NCBI GenBank assembly: GCA_017453705.1
Contig: JAFTEK010000221.1
Coordinates: 1 to 13,733, forward strand
DNA from: Treponema sp.
Lineage (GTDB): Bacteria; Spirochaetota; Spirochaetia; Treponematales; Treponemataceae
DNA length: 13,733 nucleotides
Reading direction: 5' to 3'
In this document: in pieces, positions 1 through 6,483 of the stretch
Position numbering within the stretch: position 1 is the stretch's first letter
Layout of the letters: each line of letters begins with the position of its first letter
Program-made: the position numbers and the translations under genes
Notes under the pieces: generated by a model
Told to the model about the DNA's origin: nothing
The model's database searches: none
The model's input: only the letters and a program-made list of their open reading frames with translations

Positions 1-1431
1 ATGAACCAGTTTGACTCCATCCGTTTTGTGACAGGAATCAATCCAGATACATTCAGCTGGCAGCTTAATACCGGAGAAAGTTTTTGCACCCCGGAAGCAG
101 TCCTGGTATGGTCAGAGAACGGGCTTAACGGAATGTCCCGGACTTTCCATGACCTGTGGCGCGCACATCTGATACGGAGCAGCTGGAAGAACAAGAGCCG
201 CCCTATCCTCATAAACAACTGGGAGGCAACCTTCTTTGACTTTGACACGGACAAACTCCTTTCCATCGCGAAGGAAGCCGCATCCCACGGAATAGAAATG
301 CTGGTCATGGACGACGGATGGTTTGGCCACAGGAACAGCGACAACTCATCTTTGGGCGACTGGTACGTAAATGAAGAAAAACTAAAAGGCGGGCTTGCGC
401 ACCTGGTAAACGAAGTGAACAAGCTGGGGCTCAAGTTCGGTATATGGTTCGAGCCGGAGATGATTTCCCCTGACAGCGAATTGTACAAGCAGCATCCAGA
501 CTGGGCGATACAGGTCTCAGGCAGGGAGCCAGGACAAGCAAGGCAACAGCTGGTTCTGGACATGAGCCGCGAGGAAGTCCGTGACTGCATTTACGGACAA
601 GTCAAAAAAATACTGGAAAGCGCGAACATCGAATACGTCAAGTGGGACATGAACCGCCCCTTAAGCGACCTGGGAAGTTCCTGCCTTCTTGAAGAAAGAG
701 CCGGAGAGCTTTCACACCGATACGTCCTTGGAGTTTACGAAATGCAGGAAAGGCTTTTGACCGACTTTCCTAACCTGCTTCTGGAGAACTGCTCTGGAGG
801 GGGAGCACGGTTTGACCCAGGAATGCTCTACTACAGCCCACAGATATGGTGTTCTGACGACACCGACGCAGTGGAGAGGCTCAGCATACAGGAAGGAACA
901 GCCCTTGTATACCCCCTGTCTTCTATGGGGGCACACATCAGCGTCAGCCCCAGCCAGGCATGCGGCCGCATGACACCGTTCATGACAAGAGCCTTTGTAG
1001 CCCTGGCAGGAACTTTTGGATACGAGCTTGACATAACCAAGATGAGCGGGGAAGACAAGTCACTGGTCAGCAGACAGGTGGACTGCTTTCACAAATACAA
1101 CCCGCTCATACTGGAAGGCGATTACTACAAGCTGGTTTCCGCACAGGAAAATGGCGGAGAGTTCGATGCATGGGAAATAGTTTCCAAAGACAAGAAGGAA
1201 GCCTTGGTAACACTTGTCCAAGTCCTGGCACGTCCAAACTACCATTCACGCAAACTCCTCCTAAAAGGACTGGATCCTGACAAACGCTACAAGGTGGAGC
1301 TTGAGGACAGCCTTGGAAAGACAAGTGACATGGGAATATGGTCAGCCCTGACCCTTGAGGCCGCCGGCCTGCTTTTGAGCAGACCCTGGGGAGACTTCCA
1401 GAGCCAGTTGATACACCTATCAGCAGTATAA
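1..1431 (+). CDS. Alpha-galactosidase, GH36 family (5' end missing)
   Basis: Hydrolyses terminal alpha-1,6-galactosyl residues from raffinose-type sugars or galactomannan side chains. Visible: 476 codons carrying the end of the N-terminal beta domain (about residues 1-45), the (beta/alpha)8 catalytic domain (about 50-390) and the C-terminal beta domain. The motif KWDMNR places the catalytic nucleophile at D216. The CSDDTD motif, about 70 residues later, carries the acid/base at D286, the spacing known in this family. VMDDGW (102-107) and GIWFEPEM (147-154) are substrate-pocket motifs. Family members are about 720-740 residues long, so roughly 250-270 residues lie upstream of the window; the ATG at base 1 is almost certainly internal. 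No signal peptide can be judged. It is followed 10 nt later by a histidine phosphatase gene, probably in the same transcript. Family assignment is secure; the exact substrate is inferred. Confidence 0.95.
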   Translation: MNQFDSIRFVTGINPDTFSWQLNTGESFCTPEAVLVWSENGLNGMSRTFHDLWRAHLIRSSWKNKSRPILINNWEATFFDFDTDKLLSIAKEAASHGIEMLVMDDGWFGHRNSDNSSLGDWYVNEEKLKGGLAHLVNEVNKLGLKFGIWFEPEMISPDSELYKQHPDWAIQVSGREPGQARQQLVLDMSREEVRDCIYGQVKKILESANIEYVKWDMNRPLSDLGSSCLLEERAGELSHRYVLGVYEMQERLLTDFPNLLLENCSGGGARFDPGMLYYSPQIWCSDDTDAVERLSIQEGTALVYPLSSMGAHISVSPSQACGRMTPFMTRAFVALAGTFGYELDITKMSGEDKSLVSRQVDCFHKYNPLILEGDYYKLVSAQENGGEFDAWEIVSKDKKEALVTLVQVLARPNYHSRKLLLKGLDPDKRYKVELEDSLGKTSDMGIWSALTLEAAGLLLSRPWGDFQSQLIHLSAV

Positions 1432-1441
1432 GGAGAGTAAA

Positions 1442-2140
1442 ATGAGGTTGCTGTTCATAAGGCACGGTGAGCCTGACTACAAGAATGACTGCCTAACTGA
1501 AAATGGAAAAGTCCAGGCACAGGCCACAGCCAAGCGCCTGGCAAAAGAGAAAATCAAAGCCATATACTCATCCCCTATGGGCAGGGCGAGGGAAACAGCC
1601 TCATACACAGCAAGTGAGCATGGCCTTGGCATACAGATTCTGGATTTTATGCACGAGATAGACTGGGGCAGTACCCCCGGCCTATCAGACAAACTGGAAT
1701 ATGAAGGACACCCCTGGACTTTAGCATTCAAGCTTCTTACAGAACAGCCTGTCTACGTATCCAGTCCAAGCTGGCCTGAGCACCATTACTTCAAAGACAA
1801 CGCCTGCATGGAATATTACAGGAAAATCTCAAAAGAATTTGACGGCTTCCTTGCAAATTTTGGACTGGTGCGGCAGGAAGGGCTTTACCGCTGCGACAAA
1901 TACAGCGAAGACTGCATTGCCTTGTTCGCACATGGAGGCTCTGGCGCGATAATGTTCTCACACGTCCTGAACCTCCCCTTCCCTTTCGTCCTTACTTCCA
2001 TGCCATACGGAGTATGTTCAGTCTCGTCAATAGAGTTCAAACCCCAGTCAGGAGATTTGATAATTCCAAGGCTGGAGCTTTTCAACGACATGAATCATAT
2101 AGACAAGCTCAAGGTGGAAAAGCTCTGCTTTGAAAAATAG
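1442..2140 (+). CDS. Histidine phosphatase family protein (phosphoglycerate mutase-like)
   Basis: A 232-residue member of the histidine phosphatase superfamily. The RHGE motif (residues 7-10) supplies the phospho-accepting H8. SSPMGRARETA (43-53) gives the phosphate-binding arginines. HEIDWG (71-76) contains the likely general acid, and the second catalytic histidine is H164 in FAHGG. No signal peptide is seen, so it is probably cytoplasmic. The substrate cannot be read from sequence; relatives include phosphoglycerate mutases, alpha-ribazole phosphatases and sugar-phosphate phosphatases. It lies 10 nt downstream of the alpha-galactosidase, and its Shine-Dalgarno AGGAG (1431-1435) starts on the last base of that gene's stop codon. 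Co-transcription and termination-reinitiation coupling are therefore likely. A role in sugar-phosphate metabolism is inferred from this context only. Confidence 0.9.
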   Translation: MRLLFIRHGEPDYKNDCLTENGKVQAQATAKRLAKEKIKAIYSSPMGRARETASYTASEHGLGIQILDFMHEIDWGSTPGLSDKLEYEGHPWTLAFKLLTEQPVYVSSPSWPEHHYFKDNACMEYYRKISKEFDGFLANFGLVRQEGLYRCDKYSEDCIALFAHGGSGAIMFSHVLNLPFPFVLTSMPYGVCSVSSIEFKPQSGDLIIPRLELFNDMNHIDKLKVEKLCFEK

Positions 2141-2180
2141 AGGAACGGCGGGCACAAGCTGCCATTCCTCCGTTTTGCTT
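2141..2180. terminator. Bidirectional terminator between convergent genes
   Basis: A hairpin starts directly after the phosphatase stop codon. AGGAA-C-GGCGG pairs with CTGCC-A-TTCCT (2141-2169): two 5-bp arms separated by one C/A mismatch, with one G-T pair. On the plus strand it is followed by CCGTTTTGCTT. On the minus strand it is followed by CTATTTTTC, the better U-tract. It could serve both the alpha-galactosidase/phosphatase operon and the xpaC-telA operon. It is of moderate quality because of the internal mismatch. Confidence 0.55.
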
Positions 2181-2193
2181 GGACTCGACGGCA

Positions 2194-2251
2194 ATCTCGA
2201 AAAATCGCAGGAATCCACAACAAAGTTTCAAGTGAGGCGAGTTTTCGAGAT
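2194..2251. repeat. Imperfect inverted repeat, possible dispersed intergenic element
   Basis: ATCTCGAAAAATCGC at 2194-2208 is the reverse complement of GCGAGTTTTCGAGAT at 2237-2251 except for one position (14 of 15 paired), enclosing a 28-nt loop. It sits in the convergent gap between the phosphatase and telA, outside the terminator hairpin. It has no U-tract of its own. Size, position and sequence style suggest a REP-like or MITE-like intergenic palindrome. Copy number in the genome cannot be seen from here; no second copy was found in this window. Confidence 0.6.
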
Positions 2252-2267
2252 ACCCTAGGACAGGAAT

Positions 2268-3413
2268 TCAAGACCTTGATGCCTGCAGGAGTTTGGTCTT
2301 CAGCTCCTGCTCAATCTGGGACAGCTCCTGCTCGGCGTTGCGGCGCTTCTCCTTGCCTTCGGCCTGAATACGGAGAACTTCGTCCATTGTTCTGATGAGC
2401 TGCTCGTTCGTATGCTTTATCGTCTCCATATCGACGATTCCGCGCTCGGACTCCTTGACGGTTTCTATCGTGGCGGTCTTGAGCGCATCGGCGTTTTTCC
2501 TGAGCAGCTCGTTCGTCATGTCGGAGACTTCACGCTGTGCCTTTGCCGCCTGATTGGAATGCTCAACGCCGATGGCAATCACCATCTGGTTCTTCCAGAG
2601 GGGAATCGTGTTCACGATGGTGGACTGGATTTTTTCCGCCATTATAGTGTCGGAGGCCTGCACCATCCTGATTTGCGGGCCGCTCTGGAGTGCTATTGTC
2701 CGGGTCAGCTGCAAATCATAGATTTTCTTTTCAAAGCGGTCGCACATCGCGGCCAAATCCTTAGCCGCCTGAACATCCTCCGCAAGGCCTGATTGCGCCG
2801 CCTTGTTCTGCAGCTGGGCAAGCTCTCCGCTCCTCGTGTCCTCAAGCTTCTTCTTTCCTGCGGCGATATACATGGAAAGCTCTTTGAAGTACGCAAGGTT
2901 CGCCTGATACATCTGGTCAAGCATCGCCACGTCCTTCAGCAGGGTGACTTCATGCTTTTCCAGCTCCGTCGTAATCACGTTTACGTTGGTCTCGACCTTC
3001 GCATACTTGGCCTTCATCGTCGTCAGCCTGTTGGCGCTCTTCTTGAACAGGGCCTTCAGCCCCTTTTCCTGTTCGTCAATCTCAAAGCCCTTGAGCTCGC
3101 CGATGAGGTTTGTAATCATGTCGCCGACCTGCCCCATGTCCTTGGTGCGGACGGAATCAAGTGCCTTCTCGGAAAAGTCGGAAAGCTTCTTCTGCGTTCC
3201 GGCACCATAGTTCAAAATGGCGGTGGAGTTTGACAGGTCAATCTGCTTTGAAAATGCGTCAACCTGTGCCTGCTCTTCTGGAGTGAGCGGTATTTCTTCC
3301 TTCGGTTTTTCTTCCTGCATGACAGGGAGCTTTGCGGCCGGTGCAGGCGCGGGCGCATCAAAAGTCAACGTTGGTGTCAAGGTCAAGGTCGGTGTTTCGG
3401 CTTTGAATTCCAT
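2268..3413 (-). CDS. TelA/YaaN family protein (toxic anion resistance)
   Basis: A 381-residue protein of the TelA family (Pfam TelA, named for tellurite resistance). The N-terminal 45 residues are a Pro/Ala/Thr-rich disordered tail. The rest is predicted almost wholly helical, with long heptad-like stretches (about 95-160 and 300-375) as expected for this coiled-coil family. Family-type segments such as ALQSGPQIRMVQ (242-253) and PLWKNQMVIAIGVEHSNQA (about 271-289) are recognisable. No signal peptide or membrane segment is seen, so it is cytoplasmic. It starts 49 nt after xpaC with Shine-Dalgarno GAGGAA and 5-nt spacing. The pair matches the Bacillus subtilis xpaC-yaaN arrangement. Biochemical function is not established for the family; tellurite or envelope-stress tolerance is the usual label. 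Confidence 0.92.
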   Translation of the reverse strand: MEFKAETPTLTLTPTLTFDAPAPAPAAKLPVMQEEKPKEEIPLTPEEQAQVDAFSKQIDLSNSTAILNYGAGTQKKLSDFSEKALDSVRTKDMGQVGDMITNLIGELKGFEIDEQEKGLKALFKKSANRLTTMKAKYAKVETNVNVITTELEKHEVTLLKDVAMLDQMYQANLAYFKELSMYIAAGKKKLEDTRSGELAQLQNKAAQSGLAEDVQAAKDLAAMCDRFEKKIYDLQLTRTIALQSGPQIRMVQASDTIMAEKIQSTIVNTIPLWKNQMVIAIGVEHSNQAAKAQREVSDMTNELLRKNADALKTATIETVKESERGIVDMETIKHTNEQLIRTMDEVLRIQAEGKEKRRNAEQELSQIEQELKTKLLQASRS

Positions 3414-3462
3414 AATAATTCCTCATTACTCCTCATATGTATTGGTTTCTATTGTCTGATTG

Positions 3463-4695
3463 CTACAAAAGCGCGTCCTGCTTCATCATCGTCTTCATCA
3501 CGCTGATGTCCGACGAGATGTCCCATGAATCGCTTTCAAAAAGCTGGTTCAAAAGCTTCACAAAGGCTTCGTTTATGACATCCGTCGCCTCTTCAATCTC
3601 CTTCTGCGACTTGGCGATGGTTTCGACCGTCTGCGACGTCTTCCTTTGGTTCACGTAGCTCTGCAAGAGCTTCTTTGTGGTCGGCAGGTAATAGGCCATG
3701 AACTTCCGCAGGTCGCCTGCGATTTCAGGGGTTTCCTTCAGCTTCTTGAAGATTGAAAGGGCGGTCGCCTCGAGTGTATACAGCTTGTCCGACATGGTCT
3801 CCGTGTCGGGAATGAGGTCGTTGAAGAAGCGGATTTCGTTCAGATAGTCGATTCCTTCACGAAGGATGTCCTTAACTTCCCCGGGCAAACTCTCGTCTAT
3901 CGTATAGTATTCGACATTCCTGCTCGCACCCGCATTAGAATCATCATTGCGGGTCTGTTCTTCTTTCTGTTTATGCTTCTTATTCTGTCTGGACTGACCG
4001 GAATAGGCGGACTGACCGGAATTGAACTCCGTAGACCTGAGGTATTCCTTGTACACCTCATCGGTCAGCATGAGGGTCGTCTCGTTCCTGTCCAGCACGG
4101 CATAAGGCAGATAGCCGATGCTTTTCATCTTCTTCAGCTGGCGGACAACATACACGGCAGCCATGCCCGTTTTATCACAAAGCTCCTTTATCGTGACATA
4201 CGTCTTGTTTCCGATTGCATCTCCGAACCTGAAATAGTCGCTCACAAGCCTGTTCTTGTTTCTTGCCGACCAGATTAGAGTCGCCCCGCCAAATATGGAT
4301 GCAGCCGAAAAAATCAGCAATCCGATATCAAAGCCCAACTCCTCAGGATTATCGCCGAATGAAATGATGCCCCCCAAAAGAAAAAGCGACATTATGAAAA
4401 TTATGATTGAGCCCATGATAATCTTGCCCAGGCCGACAATGCGGGAGCCGTACCTGCTGACCCTGCCGGCGAAGAAAGGTGAACTCTGGTTATCCTGCGG
4501 GGAAAAGGTATTTCTCAGCCCCGACTGCACGGCTCCCCTTATGTCTGAGCTTAGGCTGGAGGTAAAAGCCGAGGCTGCCCCGCTGATGGAATTCTTCACG
4601 TCCCTGCTGAGGTTTGAAAAATCCCCGGTTTCGGCAGCCTTGTTTATGCTGTTTAGAATTTCTTCTCCATAACTGAAAAAATCTTTATTGCCCAT
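3463..4695 (-). CDS. XpaC family membrane protein (5-bromo-4-chloroindolyl phosphate hydrolysis family)
   Basis: A 410-residue protein of the XpaC family, named from a Bacillus gene that raised X-phosphate hydrolysis; true activity is uncertain. Order: amphipathic N-terminal region (1-80), two membrane segments (about 86-112 and 122-142), then a winged-helix-like module (about 164-222). That module ends in LMLTDEVYKEYL, a hallmark of clostridial relatives. Next come a charged Ser/Gln/Asn-rich linker (222-262) and the helical XpaC domain (about 265-400). No N-terminal signal peptide is present; the long regions on both sides probably face the cytoplasm. It is the first gene of the xpaC-telA operon. 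The start is supported by Shine-Dalgarno AGGGGAAAG about 3 nt upstream. The linker contains a duplicated SGQS motif (226-229, 232-235) from a 14-nt direct DNA repeat 18 nt apart (3991-4022). Confidence 0.88.
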   Translation of the reverse strand: MGNKDFFSYGEEILNSINKAAETGDFSNLSRDVKNSISGAASAFTSSLSSDIRGAVQSGLRNTFSPQDNQSSPFFAGRVSRYGSRIVGLGKIIMGSIIIFIMSLFLLGGIISFGDNPEELGFDIGLLIFSAASIFGGATLIWSARNKNRLVSDYFRFGDAIGNKTYVTIKELCDKTGMAAVYVVRQLKKMKSIGYLPYAVLDRNETTLMLTDEVYKEYLRSTEFNSGQSAYSGQSRQNKKHKQKEEQTRNDDSNAGASRNVEYYTIDESLPGEVKDILREGIDYLNEIRFFNDLIPDTETMSDKLYTLEATALSIFKKLKETPEIAGDLRKFMAYYLPTTKKLLQSYVNQRKTSQTVETIAKSQKEIEEATDVINEAFVKLLNQLFESDSWDISSDISVMKTMMKQDALL

Positions 4696-4720
4696 AGCTT
4701 TCCCCTAGAATCAGTATAAG

Positions 4721-4749
4721 ATTATAAGCTTTATTCATAAAAAAAGCAA
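4721..4749 (-). promoter_or_regulatory. Promoter of the xpaC-telA operon
   Basis: Reading the minus strand, TTGCTT (4749-4744), a 17-nt spacer and a perfect TATAAT (4726-4721). Transcription would start near 4714, giving a leader of about 19 nt that contains the xpaC Shine-Dalgarno. The -35 box overlaps the edge of the 22-bp tandem-repeat array. Confidence 0.7.
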
Positions 4750-4895
4750 TTTGATTTCGTCAGTCAGACAAGATTCCGTCAGTCCGGCAGCTTGATTTTC
4801 TTAGTTTGGCAGCTTGATTTTCTTAGTTTGGCAGCTTGATTTTGTTTGTTTGGCAGCTTGATTTTCTTAGTTTGACAGCTTGATTTTGTCAGTCC
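4745..4895. repeat. 22-bp tandem-repeat array upstream of the xpaC promoter
   Basis: Five head-to-tail units of exactly 22 bp run from 4786 to 4895, starting at 4786, 4808, 4830, 4852 and 4874. They begin G(G/A)CAGCTTGATTTT. Units 1, 2 and 4 are identical; unit 3 differs at three bases in its second half. The last unit ends GTCAGTCC. Two decayed copies precede them: 4767-4785 (19 bp) and 4745-4766 (17 of 22 bases match unit 5). The period is not a multiple of 3, so this is not a coding repeat; 22 bp is about two helical turns. The array lies directly behind the xpaC-telA promoter. There are no spacers between units, which excludes a CRISPR array. Confidence 0.93.
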
Positions 4896-5058
4896 GCCAA
4901 GGTCATTCACATACATAGGGCACGACTTCCTTGCTGCCCTTGCACAGGCTGGCTCCAGAAGCCGCGCCAATCCGGGGGACAAGCCCCGCGTCATACCCGC
5001 TGCCAACGTTTTTTTTCTCGCCGCCAGCGGGAACCAGGTTTTTCCGAACAGGTTCAAT
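4896..5058. other. Non-coding stretch with GC-rich dyads
   Basis: No convincing gene lies between the 22-bp array and the PTS permease stop codon. Visible dyads: CGGGG/CCCCG (4973-4977 with 4984-4988), CCCGCTG/CAGCGGG (4996-5002 with 5025-5031, with eight T at 5009-5016 inside the loop) and GAACC/GGTTC (5031-5035 with 5051-5055). None is a classical terminator for the minus-strand permease gene that ends here, because none is followed by a U-tract on that strand. Open frames across this stretch have atypical composition and no recognisable protein. Confidence 0.5.
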
Positions 5059-6126
5059 CTATGCCTGCAAGGTCAGGTCGCCGTCCTTTATCCAGCCAAT
5101 CTTGCGGAAAAGAATGCCGAATGCCCAGCACAGGACTGCGGGGAGGATAAAGCTTATCATCACAAGGCCTATCCAATCCCATGCACCGGGGCTGATAGCC
5201 GCAGCTCCCTGGGCCACCGCGCTTTCCACAGGTGAGTACCAGCCGGTAATCACACCTATCTGCCCGACAAGGCCGCAGGTTCCCATGCCGCTGCTTACAG
5301 GAGCACCGTTCATCTCCATCTTAAAAAGACATGTGGAGACGGGGCCTGTGATCGCGGAAGCGAGGATTGCAGGAAGCCAGACGCGGGGGTTCTTGACGAT
5401 ATTGGGCATCTGCAACATGGAAGTGCCCAGCCCCTGGCTGACAAGTCCGCCCCATCGGTTCTCCCGGAAAGAAAGGATGGCAAATCCCACCATGTTGGCG
5501 GAGCAGCCTGCGACAGCAGCACCCCCGGCAAGGCCGGTAAGCCCCAGGGCCATGCAGATTGCCGCGGAAGAAATAGGCAGGGTCAGGACGATTCCCACGA
5601 TGACGGAGACGATTATGCCCATCACAAAGGGGTGGAGCTTGGTTGCCCACATGATGAGGTTGCCGATTGAAGATGCCCCAAGCCCTATCCATTTGGCAGT
5701 GAGAACGGCAAGGAGCACACCGCTCAGAAGGGTAACAAGCGGGGTAACAAGGATATCAACCTTGGTCTTTTTGCTGACCAAGCTCCCCAGCTCACAGGCA
5801 ATCACGGCTATGACAAGGACTGAAAGAGGGCCTCCCGCCCCGCCCAACTGGTTGCTTGCAGAACCTACAGCCGCAAGGGAAAAGAGCACTAGGGCCGGAG
5901 CCTTGAGGGAATAGCCGATTGCAACGGCCATAGCAGCTCCGACAATCGGGGAGCTTCCTGCAAAGTTCCCCGCATCCACGAGGAACTGGAAGGCGGGGTT
6001 GGTTCCGAGCCTGAGCAGAACCTGTCCCAGCGTCTTTACGATAGTCCCCACCAGAAGCGAGGCAAACAGTCCCTGGGCCATGCCGCCCAAGGCATCAATA
6101 AGATAGCGTTTTGCGTATTTGTTCAT
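5059..6126 (-). CDS. PTS EIIC-type membrane permease (PTS_EIIC_2 family)
   Basis: A 355-residue, very hydrophobic integral membrane protein with about eight to ten predicted membrane segments spread over its whole length. Family-type segments are KKTKVDILVTPL (119-130) and, around residues 219-250, the pattern SFRENRWGGL, QGLGTSMLQMPN and KNPRVWLP. Members are annotated as stand-alone PTS sugar IIC subunits and are related to the PfoR regulatory proteins. No EIIA, EIIB or HPr gene is nearby, so phosphotransfer partners, if any, are elsewhere, and the substrate is unknown. There is no Shine-Dalgarno: the ATG follows TTGCCTGCAA. In-frame extension is blocked by a TAG five codons upstream. The gene is divergent from slyX. 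Membrane-permease identity is firm; a true sugar-PTS role is less sure. Confidence 0.85.
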   Translation of the reverse strand: MNKYAKRYLIDALGGMAQGLFASLLVGTIVKTLGQVLLRLGTNPAFQFLVDAGNFAGSSPIVGAAMAVAIGYSLKAPALVLFSLAAVGSASNQLGGAGGPLSVLVIAVIACELGSLVSKKTKVDILVTPLVTLLSGVLLAVLTAKWIGLGASSIGNLIMWATKLHPFVMGIIVSVIVGIVLTLPISSAAICMALGLTGLAGGAAVAGCSANMVGFAILSFRENRWGGLVSQGLGTSMLQMPNIVKNPRVWLPAILASAITGPVSTCLFKMEMNGAPVSSGMGTCGLVGQIGVITGWYSPVESAVAQGAAAISPGAWDWIGLVMISFILPAVLCWAFGILFRKIGWIKDGDLTLQA

Positions 6127-6135
6127 TTGCAGGCA

Positions 6136-6164
6136 ATACTACACAAAAAAACAGGACGTGGCAA
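6136..6164 (-). promoter_or_regulatory. Promoter of the PTS-type permease, predicted leaderless
   Basis: On the minus strand, TTGCCA (6164-6159, 5 of 6 consensus), a 17-nt spacer and TAGTAT (6141-6136, 4 of 6). The ATG follows the -10 box after only 9 nt, so the transcript would begin 0-3 nt before the start codon. This agrees with the absence of a Shine-Dalgarno. Confidence 0.55.
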
Positions 6165-6220
6165 GCGGTTGTGCCCCAGGCAGTCTACCCCAAGAGATTA
6201 CGCACCAAGCGGTTCTGCCC
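6162..6220. repeat. Duplicated 15-bp element between divergent promoters
   Basis: CAAGCGGTTGTGCCC at 6162-6176 and CAAGCGGTTCTGCCC at 6206-6220 are direct repeats differing at one base, 44 bp apart. The first overlaps the -35 box of the permease promoter. The second ends 3 nt before the -35 box of the slyX promoter. Placement suggests binding sites for one regulator acting on both promoters; the regulator is unknown. Confidence 0.7.
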
Positions 6221-6236
6221 GCCTTGACAGGCTGGC
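6217..6236. promoter_or_regulatory. Operator-like dyad around the slyX -35 box
   Basis: GCCCGCC and GGCTGGC are complementary at 6 of 7 positions and enclose exactly the TTGACA -35 hexamer. A regulator bound here would block the promoter. The dyad is short and could be chance. Confidence 0.35.
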
Positions 6237-6252
6237 AGATGAAAGGGATAAT
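6224..6252 (+). promoter_or_regulatory. Promoter of slyX, near consensus
   Basis: A perfect TTGACA (6224-6229), an optimal 17-nt spacer and GATAAT (6247-6252, 5 of 6 consensus). The slyX ATG begins 6 nt later, so transcription from here would start at or next to the start codon. The purine-rich AAAGGGA (6242-6248) could act as a Shine-Dalgarno only on a transcript begun further upstream. Confidence 0.7.
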
Positions 6253-6258
6253 ATCGGC

Positions 6259-6483
6259 ATGGCAGAAGAAAAACAGGACATCACGGACAGCAGGCTCACA
6301 GCGATAGAGATGAAGCTTACCTATATGGAAGATTTCATGAAGCAGCTGCAGGAAGTAACCGTTGCCAATGGAGGGGAGCTGGGGCGGCTGCACGATGAAG
6401 CCAGGCTCATGGCTGATAAAATCAGGGAAATGTCAGACCTGTTGGAAGGGGACATTCCAAACCGCAAGCCCCCGCATTACTAA
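6259..6483 (+). CDS. slyX: SlyX-like protein
   Basis: A 74-residue, highly charged, helical protein. The N-terminal two thirds form a coiled coil (SRLTAIEMKLTYMEDFMKQL, then LGRLHDEARLMADKIREM). The C-terminus ends in PPHY, the signature ending of the SlyX family. SlyX was first noted next to the SlyD prolyl isomerase in enteric bacteria, and its function is unknown. The start is placed at ATG 6259: family alignment begins at this methionine, and the 44 codons of open frame upstream would cross the promoter and have no SlyX character. Its stop codon overlaps the stop of the converging ABC ATPase by two bases, with no terminator between them, so the two transcripts must overlap at their 3' ends. 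Confidence 0.85.
   Translation: MAEEKQDITDSRLTAIEMKLTYMEDFMKQLQEVTVANGGELGRLHDEARLMADKIREMSDLLEGDIPNRKPPHY

Noticed and set aside
1..3. ATG at base 1 as the alpha-galactosidase start
   Set aside because: The frame is open at the window edge and the protein lacks the roughly 250-residue N-terminal domain of GH36 enzymes, so this is an internal methionine.
3991..4022. 14-nt direct repeat as a regulatory element
   Set aside because: It lies inside xpaC at an 18-nt period and simply encodes a duplicated SGQS in a disordered linker.
4786..4895. CRISPR array
   Set aside because: The 22-bp units are directly contiguous with no unique spacers, and no cas gene is present.
5009..5016. Eight-T run as a plus-strand terminator
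   Set aside because: No plus-strand gene ends upstream of it, and the nearest stem is not directly adjacent.
4779..5057. Open frame of 92 codons on the minus strand running through the 22-bp array
   Set aside because: Its C-terminal part is only the frame-shifting translation of the tandem repeat and the rest shows no protein character.
4931..5914. Open frame of 327 codons on the plus strand
   Set aside because: It lies antisense to the well-supported membrane permease, is rich in Pro/Arg/Thr/Ala as antisense frames of such genes are, and has no recognisable domain or ribosome-binding site.
6127..6258. N-terminal extension of slyX from ATG 6127
   Set aside because: It would place the near-consensus promoter inside the gene, and the 44 extra residues have no SlyX resemblance.
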